Below are positions 1 through 9,193 of a stretch of DNA of 64,000 nt, one piece after another. A program made the translations under genes and the position numbers. The stretch's first letter is position 1. The number at the start of each line of letters is the position of its first letter. The notes below the pieces were generated by a model. That model did not search any database. It was not told the origin of the DNA and saw only the letters and a list, made by a program, of their open reading frames with translations. Source of the DNA: Leeia aquatica (GTDB lineage: Bacteria; Pseudomonadota; Gammaproteobacteria; Burkholderiales; Leeiaceae); NCBI RefSeq assembly GCF_012641365.1, contig NZ_JABAIM010000001.1:186001-250000 (forward strand). The letters run 5' to 3'.

Positions 1-1207
1 CTGCGGTCTGGGGCGGCACGGTCGGCGTGGTGGCGACAGCAGCCGGTGTACTACTCGGCATCACTTCGTGGCTATCCGCCCTTGGTGGCGACTCCAGACG
101 TGGACTGCGGGGCGGCATCTGGCCGCTGGGCTCGAACGCCAGCATGCGCAGCAGGCACATGGTGAAACCGGCGTACTCATCCGGTGCCAGGCCCAGGTCA
201 CGACGGCCCAGTACGGCAATCTGGTAATACAGCTGTACGTCTGCCGGGCTGAAGCGGTCGGCCAGCGTGCTCAACCGGCTGTAATCTGGCGTGGACGTAT
301 CCAGCGCTTGCGGCACCGCTTGCAGTACCGCCAGTTGCTGCAGCAACTGCGCCAGCACTTGCAGCGCGTGATCAAAGCTGACCGAACGCGCGGCCATTTG
401 TGCAGCCTCGTTCAACAGTACCTCGCCCTGCCCTGCCGCCAGCGCATCCAGAATGCGCAGCAGATAGCTTTGATCCACCGTCCCCAGCATGCCGCGCACC
501 GCGTCGGCCTTGACCTCGCCCAGACCATAGGCAATGGCCTGATCCAGCAAGGACAAGGCATCCCGCATACTGCCCTGGGCGGCATGGCCCAGCTGCATCA
601 GCGCGTCGGCTTCAAACGGGATCTGTTCCTGCTGCAGTACAAACTGCAGGTGCTGTGCCACGGTCTGCGGCGGGATCTGCTTCAGGTTGAACTGCAGGCA
701 ACGGGACAACACTGTCACCGGCACTTTCTGCGGGTCGGTGGTCGCCAGAATGAACTTGACGTGCGCAGGCGGTTCTTCCAGTGTTTTCAGCATCGCATTG
801 AAGGCACTCTTCGACAGCATGTGCACTTCGTCGATGATGTAAACCTTGTAACGGCCTGCCGTCGGCGCGTACTGGGCGTTCTCCAGTACCTCGCGGATAT
901 TGTCGATACCGGTGTTGCTGGCGGCGTCAATCTCCAGCAGGTCCACAAACCGCCCACCATCAATCTGGGTGCAGGCCGTACATTGGCCGCACGGTTCTTC
1001 CTGCACGCCCGTTTCACAATTCAGTGATTTGGCGAGAATACGCGCCAGCGACGTTTTGCCGACTCCACGGGTACCGGTAAACAGGTAGGCATGGTGCAGG
1101 CGCGAGGTCTTCAGCGCATTGGTCAGCGCCCGTACCACATGCTCCTGCCCCATGACCTGGGCAAAGGTACGCGAACGCCACTTACGGGCGAGGACTTGAT
1201 AGCTCAT
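1..1207 (-). CDS. dnaX: DNA polymerase III subunit gamma/tau, 5' part (runs off the left edge)
   Basis: Clamp-loader ATPase that loads the beta sliding clamp on DNA during replication. The frame opens with ATG at 1207 (MSYQVLARKWRSRTF) and stays open to base 1, about 402 codons. Visible in order are the Walker A GTRGVGKTS near residue 45, a four-cysteine zinc module (CETGVQEEPCGQCTAC) near residues 64-79, the Walker B IIDEVHML, and the SRC arginine-finger motif in VLSRCLQF. The left end enters a Pro/Thr/Ala-rich linker, as expected before the tau-specific domains. The stop and any programmed gamma/tau frameshift site lie outside the window. The ribosome-binding site is weak (GGTAGAAT upstream). 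The family assignment is secure; the full length cannot be judged. Confidence 0.97.
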   Translation of the reverse strand, partial: MSYQVLARKWRSRTFAQVMGQEHVVRALTNALKTSRLHHAYLFTGTRGVGKTSLARILAKSLNCETGVQEEPCGQCTACTQIDGGRFVDLLEIDAASNTGIDNIREVLENAQYAPTAGRYKVYIIDEVHMLSKSAFNAMLKTLEEPPAHVKFILATTDPQKVPVTVLSRCLQFNLKQIPPQTVAQHLQFVLQQEQIPFEADALMQLGHAAQGSMRDALSLLDQAIAYGLGEVKADAVRGMLGTVDQSYLLRILDALAAGQGEVLLNEAAQMAARSVSFDHALQVLAQLLQQLAVLQAVPQALDTSTPDYSRLSTLADRFSPADVQLYYQIAVLGRRDLGLAPDEYAGFTMCLLRMLAFEPSGQMPPRSPRLESPPRADSHEVMPSSTPAAVATTPTVPPQTA

Positions 1208-1277
1208 GCGGCCGATTCTACCAGAAAGCCCGCCGCACCGGCGCGCTTGCCCCATGCGGGTTTTTGGCAAAAAACAC

Positions 1278-1306
1278 TTGCCAGCCCCCGGCTTTCCCGC
1301 TATGAT
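1278..1306 (+). promoter_or_regulatory. Sigma-70 promoter of tRNA-Ser
   Basis: TTGCCA (1278-1283) and TATGAT (1301-1306) are separated by exactly 17 bases, and the tRNA begins 14 bases after the -10 box. The spacing and both hexamers are close to the sigma-70 consensus, and the position is right for transcription of the tRNA alone. This is a prediction from sequence only. Confidence 0.7.
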
Positions 1307-1320
1307 CCGGCCTCTCTCGC

Positions 1321-1411
1321 GGAAAGGTGGATGAGTGGTTTAAGTCGCACGCCTGGAAAGCGTGTTTAGGGTAACACCCTAACGGGGGTTCGAATCCCCC
1401 CCTTTCCGCCA
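1321..1411 (+). tRNA. tRNA-Ser (anticodon GGA)
   Basis: A complete class II tRNA. The acceptor stem GGAAAGG (1321-1327) pairs with CCTTTCC (1401-1407), followed by G and an encoded CCA (1409-1411). The anticodon stem CACGC/GCGTG (1348-1352, 1360-1364) encloses the loop CTGGAAA with anticodon GGA at 1355-1357. The T arm is GGGGG-TTCGAAT-CCCCC. The long variable arm is typical of serine tRNAs. It reads UCC and UCU codons. I saw no integrase or attachment-site duplication next to it. Confidence 0.97.
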
Positions 1412-1423
1412 GTAGCCCGATAC

Positions 1424-1452
1424 AAAAAAGCCGACCTGATGGTCGGCTTTTT
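1424..1452. terminator. Bidirectional intrinsic terminator
   Basis: A 7-bp stem GCCGACC (1430-1436) / GGTCGGC (1441-1447) with a TGAT loop is followed by TTTTT on the plus strand. Six A residues (1424-1429) precede it and act as the U-tract on the minus strand. It can end the tRNA-Ser transcript from the left and the polyamine operon (patD stop at 1471) from the right. Confidence 0.9.
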
Positions 1453-1470
1453 GCTTTTCTACCTACCCGT

Positions 1471-2910
1471 TTACAGCTTCACCATCACATGCCGCACGCA
1501 GCTGTAATCTTCCAGTGCGTAGACCGACATGTCCTTGCCGTAACCGGATTTTTTCATGCCGCCGTGGGGCATCTCGGACACCAGCATGAAGTGGGTATTG
1601 ATCCAGGTGCAGCCATACTGCAAGCGGGAAGCCGCCTGCATGGCCTTGCTGACATCACGGGTCCACACCGAGCTGGCCAGCCCGTAGTCGGAATCATTGG
1701 CCCAGCGCACGGCGTCCTGCTCATCGTCAAAGCGGGTGATGGAGACCACCGGGCCAAATACTTCGCGGCGGACGATTTCATCCTGCTGGCGAGCGCCGGC
1801 AATCACTGTCGGCTCGTAGAAATAGCCGTTGCCCTGCCCCACTTTGCCACCGGCCACCACTTCAATATGGGATTGCTGAGCGGCACGCTCCACAAAGCTG
1901 GCGACCCGGTTGCGCTGGCGAATGGAGATGAGCGGGCCCATTTCCACCCCTTCATCATCCTGCAGGCCCACCTTGATGCTGGAGACGGCACTGGCCAGCT
2001 CCGCTACCAGCTTGTCGTAGATGCCCTTGCCGGCGTAAATGCGGCAAGCGGCGGTGCAGTCCTGCCCGGCATTGTAGTAGCCAAAGGTGCGGATGCCAGC
2101 CACCACTTCTTCCAGATTGGCATCGTCAAACACAATCACCGGGGCTTTACCGCCCAGCTCCAGGTGGGTGCGCTTCACGCTCTTGCTGGCCGCCTCCAGA
2201 ATGCGCTGGCCGGTCGATACATCCCCGGTGAGCGAGACCATGCAGACTTCGGGCTGCGAGATCAGTGGTGCGCCCACGCTTTCACCCCGCCCGGTCACCA
2301 CATTGACCACGCCCGGCGGCAGGATATCCACTATTAACTCAGCCAGCCGCAGCGTGGTCAGCGGCGTCTGCTCAGAAGGTTTGATCACCACGGTATTGCC
2401 AGCAGCGATGGCGGGGCCAATTTTCCAGGCGGCCATCATCAGCGGGTAGTTCCATGGCGCAATGGAAGCCACCACCCCTAGCGGATCGCGCCGGATCATG
2501 CTGGTGTGTCCGGGTAAATACTCCCCCGCCACCATGCCGCCCATATTGCGAATGGCGCCGGCAAAAAAGCGGAAGACATCGGCCACTGCTGGAATCTCGT
2601 CATTCAGCACCGCCAGGTAGGGCTTGCCACAGTTCAACGACTCCAATCGGGCCAGCTCGGGGCCATGTGCTTCGATCTGATCCGCCAGCTTCAGCAGCAG
2701 GGTGGCACGATCTTTGGGTGTGGTCCGCGACCAACCGTCAAACGCGACGGCAGCAGCCCCTACTGCAGCGCGCACCTGCTCCGGTGAAGCTTCATGCACA
2801 CGGCACAGCAGCTCGCCGGTTGCCGGGTTGAAGATGTCTTCCGCCACGCCATCACCAGCCACAATCTGCCCGTTGATCAACAGGTCCTGAGGGAAAACAG
2901 CTGTGCTCAT
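1471..2910 (-). CDS. patD: Gamma-aminobutyraldehyde dehydrogenase (PatD/YdcW type)
   Basis: NAD(P)-dependent aldehyde dehydrogenase of about 479 residues. It probably oxidises 4-aminobutanal, made from putrescine by transamination or oxidation, to GABA in the cytosol. Visible ALDH features are [12 protein letters not shown], the cofactor-binding KPSEQTP, the general-base glutamate in [11 protein letters not shown], and the catalytic cysteine in [12 protein letters not shown] at 2910 is chosen because GGAG lies nine bases upstream; a longer frame to 2943 lacks this. It is the last gene of a run in the order binding protein, ATPase, permease, permease, dehydrogenase, the same as E. coli ydcSTUV-patD. 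That context supports the substrate more than the ALDH fold alone does. Another amino-aldehyde dehydrogenase activity is possible. Confidence 0.88.
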   Translation of the reverse strand: MSTAVFPQDLLINGQIVAGDGVAEDIFNPATGELLCRVHEASPEQVRAAVGAAAVAFDGWSRTTPKDRATLLLKLADQIEAHGPELARLESLNCGKPYLAVLNDEIPAVADVFRFFAGAIRNMGGMVAGEYLPGHTSMIRRDPLGVVASIAPWNYPLMMAAWKIGPAIAAGNTVVIKPSEQTPLTTLRLAELIVDILPPGVVNVVTGRGESVGAPLISQPEVCMVSLTGDVSTGQRILEAASKSVKRTHLELGGKAPVIVFDDANLEEVVAGIRTFGYYNAGQDCTAACRIYAGKGIYDKLVAELASAVSSIKVGLQDDEGVEMGPLISIRQRNRVASFVERAAQQSHIEVVAGGKVGQGNGYFYEPTVIAGARQQDEIVRREVFGPVVSITRFDDEQDAVRWANDSDYGLASSVWTRDVSKAMQAASRLQYGCTWINTHFMLVSEMPHGGMKKSGYGKDMSVYALEDYSCVRHVMVKL

Positions 2911-2946
2911 AGGGTTATGCTCCATCCAAAAGGGTTGTGACAAGGT

Positions 2947-3765
2947 TCATTTGCCGCTGCCACTGCTGGCAGCGGTATTGCGCGTCAGATAATGCGCCAG
3001 CAGAATGGGGATGGCGGTCACCAGCATCACCAGCATGGCAACCACGTTGGTAATGGGCGCATCACGCGGCCGGCTGAGCTGATTCAATAGCCAGATGGGC
3101 AGTGTACGCTCGTGCCCTGCCGTAAAGGTGGTCACAATCAACTCGTCAAACGACAAGGCAAAAGCCAGCATCCCGCCCGCCAGCAAGGCGGTGGCCAGCT
3201 GCGGCAAGACCACCTTGCGCAAGGTCATCCAGCCATCGCCGCCGAGGTCCATGCTGGCCTCGACCAGGCTATGCGGCAAACGTCGGAAACGGGCGATCAC
3301 ATTGTTGTACACCATCACCACACAAAAGGTGGCATGTCCGATCACGATGGTCCAGAAGCCGGGCTCAGCGCCCATCAGCTTGAAGGCAGACAGCAAGGCG
3401 ATGCCGGTGATGATGCCGGGCAAGGCAATCGGCAGGATCAGCATCAGCGACAAGGCCTCTTTGCCCCAGAATTGCCGGCGATACAAGGCCGCAGCCGTAA
3501 TCAGCCCCAGTACCAGCGCCAGGCCAGTTGCCATCGCAGCTACCCGTACCGATAGCCCGATGGCCTGCAGCACATCCTCGCGTGCCAGCGCCTCACTGAA
3601 CCAGTGCAGCGTCAGCCCGGTGGGTGGAAAGGCACTGCCACCTGGATCGGCATTGAAGGCATTGAGCATGATCATCACGATGGGGAAGTGCAGAAACAGC
3701 AGCCCGCCATAAGCCATGATTCTTAGCCAGCGCGGTGCGCGGGGATGTCCGTTATCAGAGCGCAT
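2947..3765 (-). CDS. ydcV: Polyamine ABC transporter permease, YdcV/PotC-like
   Basis: Inner-membrane permease of 272 residues with six predicted hydrophobic spans. It carries the ABC importer EAA-type loop with conserved glycine, read here as [20 protein letters not shown] in the second half. With YdcU it should form the channel for putrescine or spermidine brought by the YdcS-like binding protein. Its first 11 bases overlap the end of the preceding permease gene, which indicates translational coupling. The patD start follows 36 bases after its stop. Length matches PotC/YdcV. The exact polyamine cannot be read from sequence. Confidence 0.9.
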   Translation of the reverse strand: MRSDNGHPRAPRWLRIMAYGGLLFLHFPIVMIMLNAFNADPGGSAFPPTGLTLHWFSEALAREDVLQAIGLSVRVAAMATGLALVLGLITAAALYRRQFWGKEALSLMLILPIALPGIITGIALLSAFKLMGAEPGFWTIVIGHATFCVVMVYNNVIARFRRLPHSLVEASMDLGGDGWMTLRKVVLPQLATALLAGGMLAFALSFDELIVTTFTAGHERTLPIWLLNQLSRPRDAPITNVVAMLVMLVTAIPILLAHYLTRNTAASSGSGK

Positions 3766-4702
3766 CGAAAGCTCCCAGTCGCTTGGCCAGCATCAGATAC
3801 AGGCCGATCAATACAATGGGCACCACGGTAAATGCCGCTGCCAGTGGAATATTGCCGATCGAGCCTTGCATGGTGTAGACCATGGAACCGAGGAACAGCC
3901 CGGAAGGCCCCACTAGCTGCGGAATAATGTAGTCCCCCAGCGTCAGCGAGAAAGTGAAAATGGAGCCCGCCACCACCCCCGGAAACGCCAGCGGCAGCAG
4001 TACTGTGCGGAAGGTCTGAATCGGGCGCGCACCCAGGTCAGCCGAAGCTTGCAGCAAAGACTGCGGTACCCGCTCCAGCGCAGCCTGAATCGGCAGGATC
4101 ATGAAGGGCAGCCAGATATAGGTGAACACCAGAAAGCGCCCAAGATGCGAGGTGGCCAATGTATTGCCACCCAGCCCCGGGGTCGCCAGCAGGCTGTCCA
4201 TCACACCGGTCAGCCCCAGGTGCTGGATGATCCAGAACAGCACGCCTTCCTTCGACAAAATGACCGTCCAGGCATAGACCTTGACGATATAGCTGGCCCA
4301 CATGGGCAGCATGACTGCCACATAGAACAGCCCCTTTTCCCAGCCCCGGCAATATCGCGCCATGTAGTAGGCAATGGGAAAACCTATCAGGGAGGCCGCC
4401 AGCGTGACCATGACCGCCATGGTGATGGTCCGCAGCAGGACATCACCGTTGGCGGCGACCAGCAGGGCCTGATAGTTGGCCAGCGTCAGGTCATGGCTGA
4501 CGGTCATCGAGAAGTCGTCGAAGGTATAAAAGCTTTGCCCCAGCAAGGCAAACAGCGAGCCCAGATAGACAACACCGAACCACAGCAAGGGCGGGATCAG
4601 CAGCATCAGCAGATACACATTGGGGCGGCGGTACAGCAGGTTGGCCAAGCGCCGCGTCAGCCCGGACGGCACGGCTGCATTCGCCGTAGCGGTCGCACTC
4701 AT
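3755..4702 (-). CDS. ydcU: Polyamine ABC transporter permease, YdcU/PotB-like
   Basis: Inner-membrane permease of 315 residues. A short cytosolic N-terminus is followed by a first membrane span ([20 protein letters not shown]) and an EAA loop near the C-terminal half ([20 protein letters not shown]). ATG at 4702 is preferred over an upstream in-frame start at 4801, because GAGGGG sits a few bases upstream and the longer version would overlap the ATPase gene by almost 100 bases with a Cys/Arg-rich, unlikely N-terminus. The ATPase stop ends one base before this start. Partner of YdcV in the predicted heterodimeric channel. Confidence 0.9.
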   Translation of the reverse strand: MSATATANAAVPSGLTRRLANLLYRRPNVYLLMLLIPPLLWFGVVYLGSLFALLGQSFYTFDDFSMTVSHDLTLANYQALLVAANGDVLLRTITMAVMVTLAASLIGFPIAYYMARYCRGWEKGLFYVAVMLPMWASYIVKVYAWTVILSKEGVLFWIIQHLGLTGVMDSLLATPGLGGNTLATSHLGRFLVFTYIWLPFMILPIQAALERVPQSLLQASADLGARPIQTFRTVLLPLAFPGVVAGSIFTFSLTLGDYIIPQLVGPSGLFLGSMVYTMQGSIGNIPLAAAFTVVPIVLIGLYLMLAKRLGAFDAL

Positions 4703-4703
4703 C

Positions 4704-5720
4704 TCACAGCCCCTCGCGCAAGGCCACCATCGCGGCACGAGGCCAGCTGATGGCGACGGGTTGGCCTGGCTGCAAGCGCATCGACAGGTCACTGCTGTCA
4801 TTCGGTAGCACCGCCGCCAGCTGTTGCCCGTTGACCCGGATCTCTACCCGGCTGCTGGCACCGTGAAACTGGATGTCCAGCACCTCACCTTCCGCGTTGA
4901 TCTGTTCACGATCGATGGCAGCAGCCAGGCGGATGTGCTCGGGGCGGATGGAGAAGGCCTGCGCTTGGCCGGTAAGTTGCTGGGCCAGCGCGCCCCGGAT
5001 GATGTTGGCCGTGCCGACAAAGTCCGCCACGAACACCGTTTGCGGCTGGTTATACAATTCGCGTGGCGGAGCCAGCTGCTCGATACGGCCTTTGTTGAAC
5101 ACGGCTACTCGGTCAGACATCGACAGTGCTTCGCCCTGGTCATGCGTGACATAGACAAAGGTAATGCCCAGCTGCCGGTGCAGGGATTTGAGCTCCAGCT
5201 GCATCTGCTCACGCAGCTTAAGGTCCAGCGCACCCAGTGGCTCATCCAGCAGCAATACGCGAGGCCGATTGATCAAGGCGCGAGCGAGTGCCACGCGCTG
5301 GCGTTGCCCTCCAGACAGCTGTGCCGGACTACGGTCCCCATAGCCCCCCAGCGCGACCAGCTGCAAAGCCTCTTCGGCACGTTGCAGGCGCTCGGGCTTG
5401 GCCACCCCTTTGACCATCAGGCCATAGGCCACATTGTCCCGCACGCTCATGTGCGGAAACAGCGCATAGTCCTGAAACACGGTGTTGACATCGCGCTCAT
5501 AGGGCGGAACGCCACCAGCTTCTTGCCCAAAAATACGGATGCTGCCGCTGCTGGGCTGCTCAAATCCGGCAATCAGGCGCAGGCAAGTGGTTTTTCCGGA
5601 GCCGCTGGGGCCCAGCATGGAAAAGAACTCACCCTCCTGAATCTGGATGGAGACTTGATCAACCGCTTTGACATTGCCAAAGCTGCGGCTGACCGCTGAA
5701 AATTCAACAGCGATACTCAT
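4704..5720 (-). CDS. ydcT: Polyamine ABC transporter ATP-binding protein, YdcT/PotA-like
   Basis: Cytosolic ATPase of 338 residues that energises the polyamine importer. The Walker A GPSGSGKTT (about residue 37), the Q-loop in VFQDYALFPH, the signature LSGGQRQRVALARAL and the Walker B VLLLDEPLGALD with the switch histidine in VTHDQGEA are all intact. The last roughly 100 residues form a TOBE-like domain (SIRPEHIRL), usual for PotA/MalK-type ATPases. GGAG lies about 11 bases before the ATG. It follows the binding-protein gene after 68 bases and runs directly into the two permease genes. Confidence 0.93.
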   Translation of the reverse strand: MSIAVEFSAVSRSFGNVKAVDQVSIQIQEGEFFSMLGPSGSGKTTCLRLIAGFEQPSSGSIRIFGQEAGGVPPYERDVNTVFQDYALFPHMSVRDNVAYGLMVKGVAKPERLQRAEEALQLVALGGYGDRSPAQLSGGQRQRVALARALINRPRVLLLDEPLGALDLKLREQMQLELKSLHRQLGITFVYVTHDQGEALSMSDRVAVFNKGRIEQLAPPRELYNQPQTVFVADFVGTANIIRGALAQQLTGQAQAFSIRPEHIRLAAAIDREQINAEGEVLDIQFHGASSRVEIRVNGQQLAAVLPNDSSDLSMRLQPGQPVAISWPRAAMVALREGL

Positions 5721-5788
5721 GATGTGTCTGACTCCAGGTCGGGGTACACACCGCTACAAGCGGTGCATGCCCCGAGGTGGATGGGGGC

Positions 5789-6940
5789 TCAGCGGCCGCC
5801 CATGATGGCGATGTAGTCTTGCGTCCAGCGGCTATATGGAACGCAGGTGCCCTGCGTGCTGCACTTGGCTTGCGGCGTTTTCCAGAAGTGGATGCGGGTC
5901 ATGCGGTCAAAGCCATTGTCGCCACAGAAGTTGCTGCCTCCCGGTGCCTTCTCCTTGCAGGCGGCGGGTACGGCCGGCACAGAGCCAAACCATTCGGCCA
6001 GCGAAGACTGCAGCTTGCTGTTCAGCGACCACTCCATCCACTTGTAGGCGCAGTTGGGGTGCTTGGCTTCTGCATGCATCATGGTGGTATCCGCCCAACC
6101 AGTGGTGCCTTCCGCCGGGAAGGCAGAGGCAATCGGCTGCTTCTCACCCTTCAGCGCATTGACCTGATAGGGCCAGGCACTGGATGCCACCACGCCTTCC
6201 TTCTTGAAGTCGTTCATCTGCACGGTGACATCGTGCCAGTAACGATGGGTTAATCCCTTTTGCTGACGCAGCAAGGCCAGCACCGCTGCATACTGGGCTT
6301 CGTTCAACTCGTACGGGTCCTTGATGCCGAGCGCCGGGTTTTTCTTCATCAGATACAGGGCGGCATCCGCAATATAGATGGCGCCATCATAGGCTTGTAC
6401 GCGGCCCTTGTTCGGCTTGCCATCCGGCAGTTTTTGCGGCTCAAACACCACCGCCCACGATTGCGGCGGGCTCTTGAAAACATTGGTGTTGTACATCAGC
6501 ACGTTCGGCCCCCATTGGTAGGGTACGCCATAGTGCTTGCCTTGCACCACATGCCAGGGGGCATCACGCAGGCGCTCATCCACCGTTTTCCACGAGGGAA
6601 TCAGGGCGATGTTCACTTCCTGCACTTTTTTACCTGCCACCAGGCGCAGGCTGGCATCGCCTGAAGCGGTCACCAGATCGTAACCGCCCTGGCTCATTAG
6701 TGAAACCATCTCGTCAGAGGTGGCTGCGGTCTTGACATTGACCTTGCAGCCCGAGGCCTTCTCAAAGCCGGTGACCCAGTCATACTTCTTGTCGGTTTCG
6801 CCGCGCTCGATATAGCCTGGCCAGGCAATGATGTCTAGGCGTCCTTCCCCGGCGCCCACCGCAGCGGGGGCGGCATAACTGCCAAGTGATAATCCCAGCA
6901 GGGAAAACACGCCTAAGCGAACCATGGTTACGTGTGTCAT
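5789..6940 (-). CDS. ydcS: Periplasmic polyamine-binding protein, YdcS-like
   Basis: Extracytoplasmic solute-binding protein of 383 residues. The N-terminus has an export signal (LGVFSLLGLSLGSYAAPA), and the mature part begins near GEGRLDIIAWPGYIERG, the PotD/PotF/YdcS-like opening. Four cysteines cluster in the C-terminal third. It should capture putrescine or a related amine in the periplasm and pass it to YdcUV. ATG at 6940 follows CCGGAG with eight bases between. It is the first gene of the ydcSTUV-patD run; two perfect dyads sit in the 207-bp space before it, downstream of the LysR gene. Confidence 0.9.
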   Translation of the reverse strand: MTHVTMVRLGVFSLLGLSLGSYAAPAAVGAGEGRLDIIAWPGYIERGETDKKYDWVTGFEKASGCKVNVKTAATSDEMVSLMSQGGYDLVTASGDASLRLVAGKKVQEVNIALIPSWKTVDERLRDAPWHVVQGKHYGVPYQWGPNVLMYNTNVFKSPPQSWAVVFEPQKLPDGKPNKGRVQAYDGAIYIADAALYLMKKNPALGIKDPYELNEAQYAAVLALLRQQKGLTHRYWHDVTVQMNDFKKEGVVASSAWPYQVNALKGEKQPIASAFPAEGTTGWADTTMMHAEAKHPNCAYKWMEWSLNSKLQSSLAEWFGSVPAVPAACKEKAPGGSNFCGDNGFDRMTRIHFWKTPQAKCSTQGTCVPYSRWTQDYIAIMGGR

Positions 6941-7031
6941 GCTCTGATCTCCGGAGTGCCTGATTATTGTTCTGCCACGGGTGGCGCGGGTATTGCCGCC
7001 ACCGAGCGTGGACGATTAACCCCTTTTTCAT

Positions 7032-7055
7032 CAATGACTTGAAGATAAGTCATTG
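7032..7055. promoter_or_regulatory. 9-bp inverted repeat upstream of ydcS (operator candidate)
   Basis: CAATGACTT (7032-7040) and AAGTCATTG (7047-7055) are perfect reverse complements separated by six bases. The dyad lies 92-115 bases before the ydcS start. No T-tract follows on either strand, so it does not look like a terminator. It could be a binding site for the neighbouring LysR-type protein or another dimeric regulator. Confidence 0.5.
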
Positions 7056-7112
7056 GATGAACAGGTCTGCTCAGGATTGTAGGAGCATGCTCAGGCCGCG
7101 ACCAGAACGTAA

Positions 7113-7133
7113 TTCAGATACGACCTATCTGAA
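7113..7133. promoter_or_regulatory. 8-bp inverted repeat upstream of ydcS (LysR-site candidate)
   Basis: TTCAGATA (7113-7120) and TATCTGAA (7126-7133) flank a five-base centre, 14 bases past the lysR stop and about 175-195 bases before ydcS. LysR-type recognition sites are AT-rich dyads of this kind (T-N11-A). The low GC content and lack of a T-tract argue against a terminator. Confidence 0.5.
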
Positions 7134-7147
7134 AAACCGATGGCAGT

Positions 7148-8068
7148 TCATGCATGACTGACGCGGATATGGGAACGTCCGAATTCACGAGCCACAATCT
7201 GAAAGTGCTCGGCAGCCTCATGCTGCATGGAGCCTCGCCGCCAGGCGATGCCCAGCTCCAGAATCGGCAAATCTTCCATGATGGCCCTTGCCTCTAGCCG
7301 GTCCCCTTCCAGTGACCAGGGCCGGTACAGCAGGTCCGGCAGGATGGCGACCCCGGCCCCGGTGGCGACCAGACTACGTACCGCTTCGACCGATTCGGTA
7401 CGCATCTGTGGACGAGGCCGAACCCCGGCAGCTTGCCAAAAAGCATTACTGGTGGATTCCAGCTCGTCCAGCTTCAGCATGATCAAGGGCTCATCTGCCA
7501 GCTCATGAATAGAGACGCTCCCTACTTCGGTCAGTGCATGGTTGACTGGTAGCCACAAGCGCCAGCGCGAACTGAGCAAGGTCTCAGTCTCCAGCGCCTG
7601 CCGGTTTTCCAGCTGCGATACCAGCAGCACCGCCACATCGAGTTCGCCATTGACCAGCAAGTGCTCAATGTAGTCACGCCTATCCTCGATAATCTGCACC
7701 TCCACCATGGGGAAGACTCGCCGGAATCGGTCCAGAAGATAAGGCAGGTAGTAGCCGGACACCAGACTGGTGACGCCAATATTGAGCTGACCATTCATGG
7801 TGTCTGGCCGTGCCGACAGCGCCTGCTGGGCATTGCGCACACTGGCCATGATCTGATGGGCGTGCCGCAGGAACTGATGCCCGGCATGGGTCAACACCAT
7901 GCCACGGGCGTGCCGATGAAACAGGGCAGCCCCCAGATCACTTTCCAGGGCTTTGATAGCCTCGGTCACCACCGACTGGGAGATGTTGAGGGATTGCGTG
8001 GCCCCGGTGATGGATTCAGCCTCGGCCACAGCGATGAAATAGCGGATGTTCTTCAGCGAGATCGGCAT
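7148..8068 (-). CDS. LysR-family transcriptional regulator
   Basis: About 306 residues. The N-terminal winged helix-turn-helix reads ISLKNIRYFIAVAEAESITG and NISQSVVTEAIKALESDLGA, followed by the effector-binding domain from about residue 90. ATG at 8068 is preferred because the HTH then begins at the usual distance from the N-terminus; an ATG at 8095 and a TTG at 8104 are alternatives and none has a clear ribosome-binding site. It sits between agmatinase (48 bases upstream) and the polyamine transporter, all on one strand, so it probably controls polyamine uptake or agmatine use. The effector is unknown. Confidence 0.88.
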   Translation of the reverse strand: MPISLKNIRYFIAVAEAESITGATQSLNISQSVVTEAIKALESDLGAALFHRHARGMVLTHAGHQFLRHAHQIMASVRNAQQALSARPDTMNGQLNIGVTSLVSGYYLPYLLDRFRRVFPMVEVQIIEDRRDYIEHLLVNGELDVAVLLVSQLENRQALETETLLSSRWRLWLPVNHALTEVGSVSIHELADEPLIMLKLDELESTSNAFWQAAGVRPRPQMRTESVEAVRSLVATGAGVAILPDLLYRPWSLEGDRLEARAIMEDLPILELGIAWRRGSMQHEAAEHFQIVAREFGRSHIRVSHA

Positions 8069-8116
8069 GCCCACACTGTAGATCAGTGCAGGCATGCCCG
8101 CCAAGGGTTGGCGTAT

Positions 8117-9082
8117 TTACTTTTTCTCGGCGAGCTTCTGGTTGCGCAGCACGCACAGCAGGTCAGCCGCAATGTGGGCGGCGGCAATTGCCGTCAGTTC
8201 ACTCTGGTCAAACGGCGGCGAGACTTCCACCACGTCCATCCCCACCAGATTGACGGGTTGCATGCCGCGGACGATGTGCAGCGCCTGAGCGGAGCTCAGG
8301 CCCCCGGGTACCGGGGTGCCGGTGCCCGGCGCAAACGCCGGGTCCAGACAGTCGATGTCAAACGTCAGGTAGGTCGGTCGATTACCAACGATTTGCAGGA
8401 TGCGCTGCAGGGTCGCTTCGGCTCCGTTGGCGTGAACCCACGGTGCATCCAGCACATTCATGCCCATGAAATCATCGTTCCAGGTACGGATACCCACCTG
8501 CACTGACGTTTTCGGATCAATCAGCCCGTCCTGGATTGCCTTGTAGAACATGGTGCCGTGGTTGAGTGAATCCGGCGAATCGTCGGCCCAAGTGTCACAG
8601 TGGGCGTCAAAGTGAATCAGGCTCAGTGGCGCGCCAAACTTTTCGGCATGGGCTTTCAACAGCGGATAGGTGATGTAGTGGTCGCCGCCGAAAGTCAGCA
8701 TCTTGGCACCGCTGGCCAGAATGGTGCGGGCATGCTCGACAATGCTGGGGGTGATGGTTAGCGGGTTGTGGGCATCAAACCAGCAATCGCCATAATCAAT
8801 CACTGCCAGATCGTCGAAGGGGTCAAAGCCCCACGGGAAGGGCTTGAGCTCGGACAGCTGCACACTGGCAGCCCGCACGGCAGCCGGTCCCAGACGCGCA
8901 CCGGGGCGGAAGGTGGTGGCCAGATCCAGCGGCACGCCGGAAATCACCACATCCGCACCGGTGAGGTCACGGGTATAGCGGCGGCGCATGAAGCTGAGCA
9001 CGCCAGCGTAGGTATTTTCAATGCTGGAGCCATGGAGGCCAGGGCGGCGGATGGCGCCATCACCCAGAATGGGTTCAGTCAT
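8117..9082 (-). CDS. speB: Agmatinase (agmatine ureohydrolase)
   Basis: Ureohydrolase of 321 residues that splits agmatine into putrescine and urea in the cytosol using two manganese ions. All metal-binding motifs of the arginase/agmatinase family are present: GGDHY, SLIHFDAHCDTW and TFDIDCLDPAFAPGTGTP. The ATG at 9082 follows GAGGAG with a good spacing. Next to a LysR gene and the ydc-type transporter it forms a polyamine cluster. Guanidinobutyrase and guanidinopropionase share the same motifs, so agmatine is favoured by context rather than proven. A matching arginine decarboxylase may be the enzyme at 23464-25434. Confidence 0.88.
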   Translation of the reverse strand: MTEPILGDGAIRRPGLHGSSIENTYAGVLSFMRRRYTRDLTGADVVISGVPLDLATTFRPGARLGPAAVRAASVQLSELKPFPWGFDPFDDLAVIDYGDCWFDAHNPLTITPSIVEHARTILASGAKMLTFGGDHYITYPLLKAHAEKFGAPLSLIHFDAHCDTWADDSPDSLNHGTMFYKAIQDGLIDPKTSVQVGIRTWNDDFMGMNVLDAPWVHANGAEATLQRILQIVGNRPTYLTFDIDCLDPAFAPGTGTPVPGGLSSAQALHIVRGMQPVNLVGMDVVEVSPPFDQSELTAIAAAHIAADLLCVLRNQKLAEKK

Positions 9083-9193
9083 GTTGCACTCCTCGGGCTA
9101 CGAACGCAGCCACGCAGAATACGCCGGGAAGCCCGACGATTGCCGTCCATCTTTGCGCAGCCGACGGGTTGAGGCTGCCCACCCTCGCGGGTG

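Noticed and set aside
1321-1411. tRNA-Ser as an integration site for a mobile element
   Set aside because: No integrase, no repeated tRNA 3' end and only housekeeping or catabolic genes on both sides.
7113-7133. Dyad after lysR as a terminator
   Set aside because: AT-rich stem, five-base loop and no T-tract on either strand; fits an operator better.
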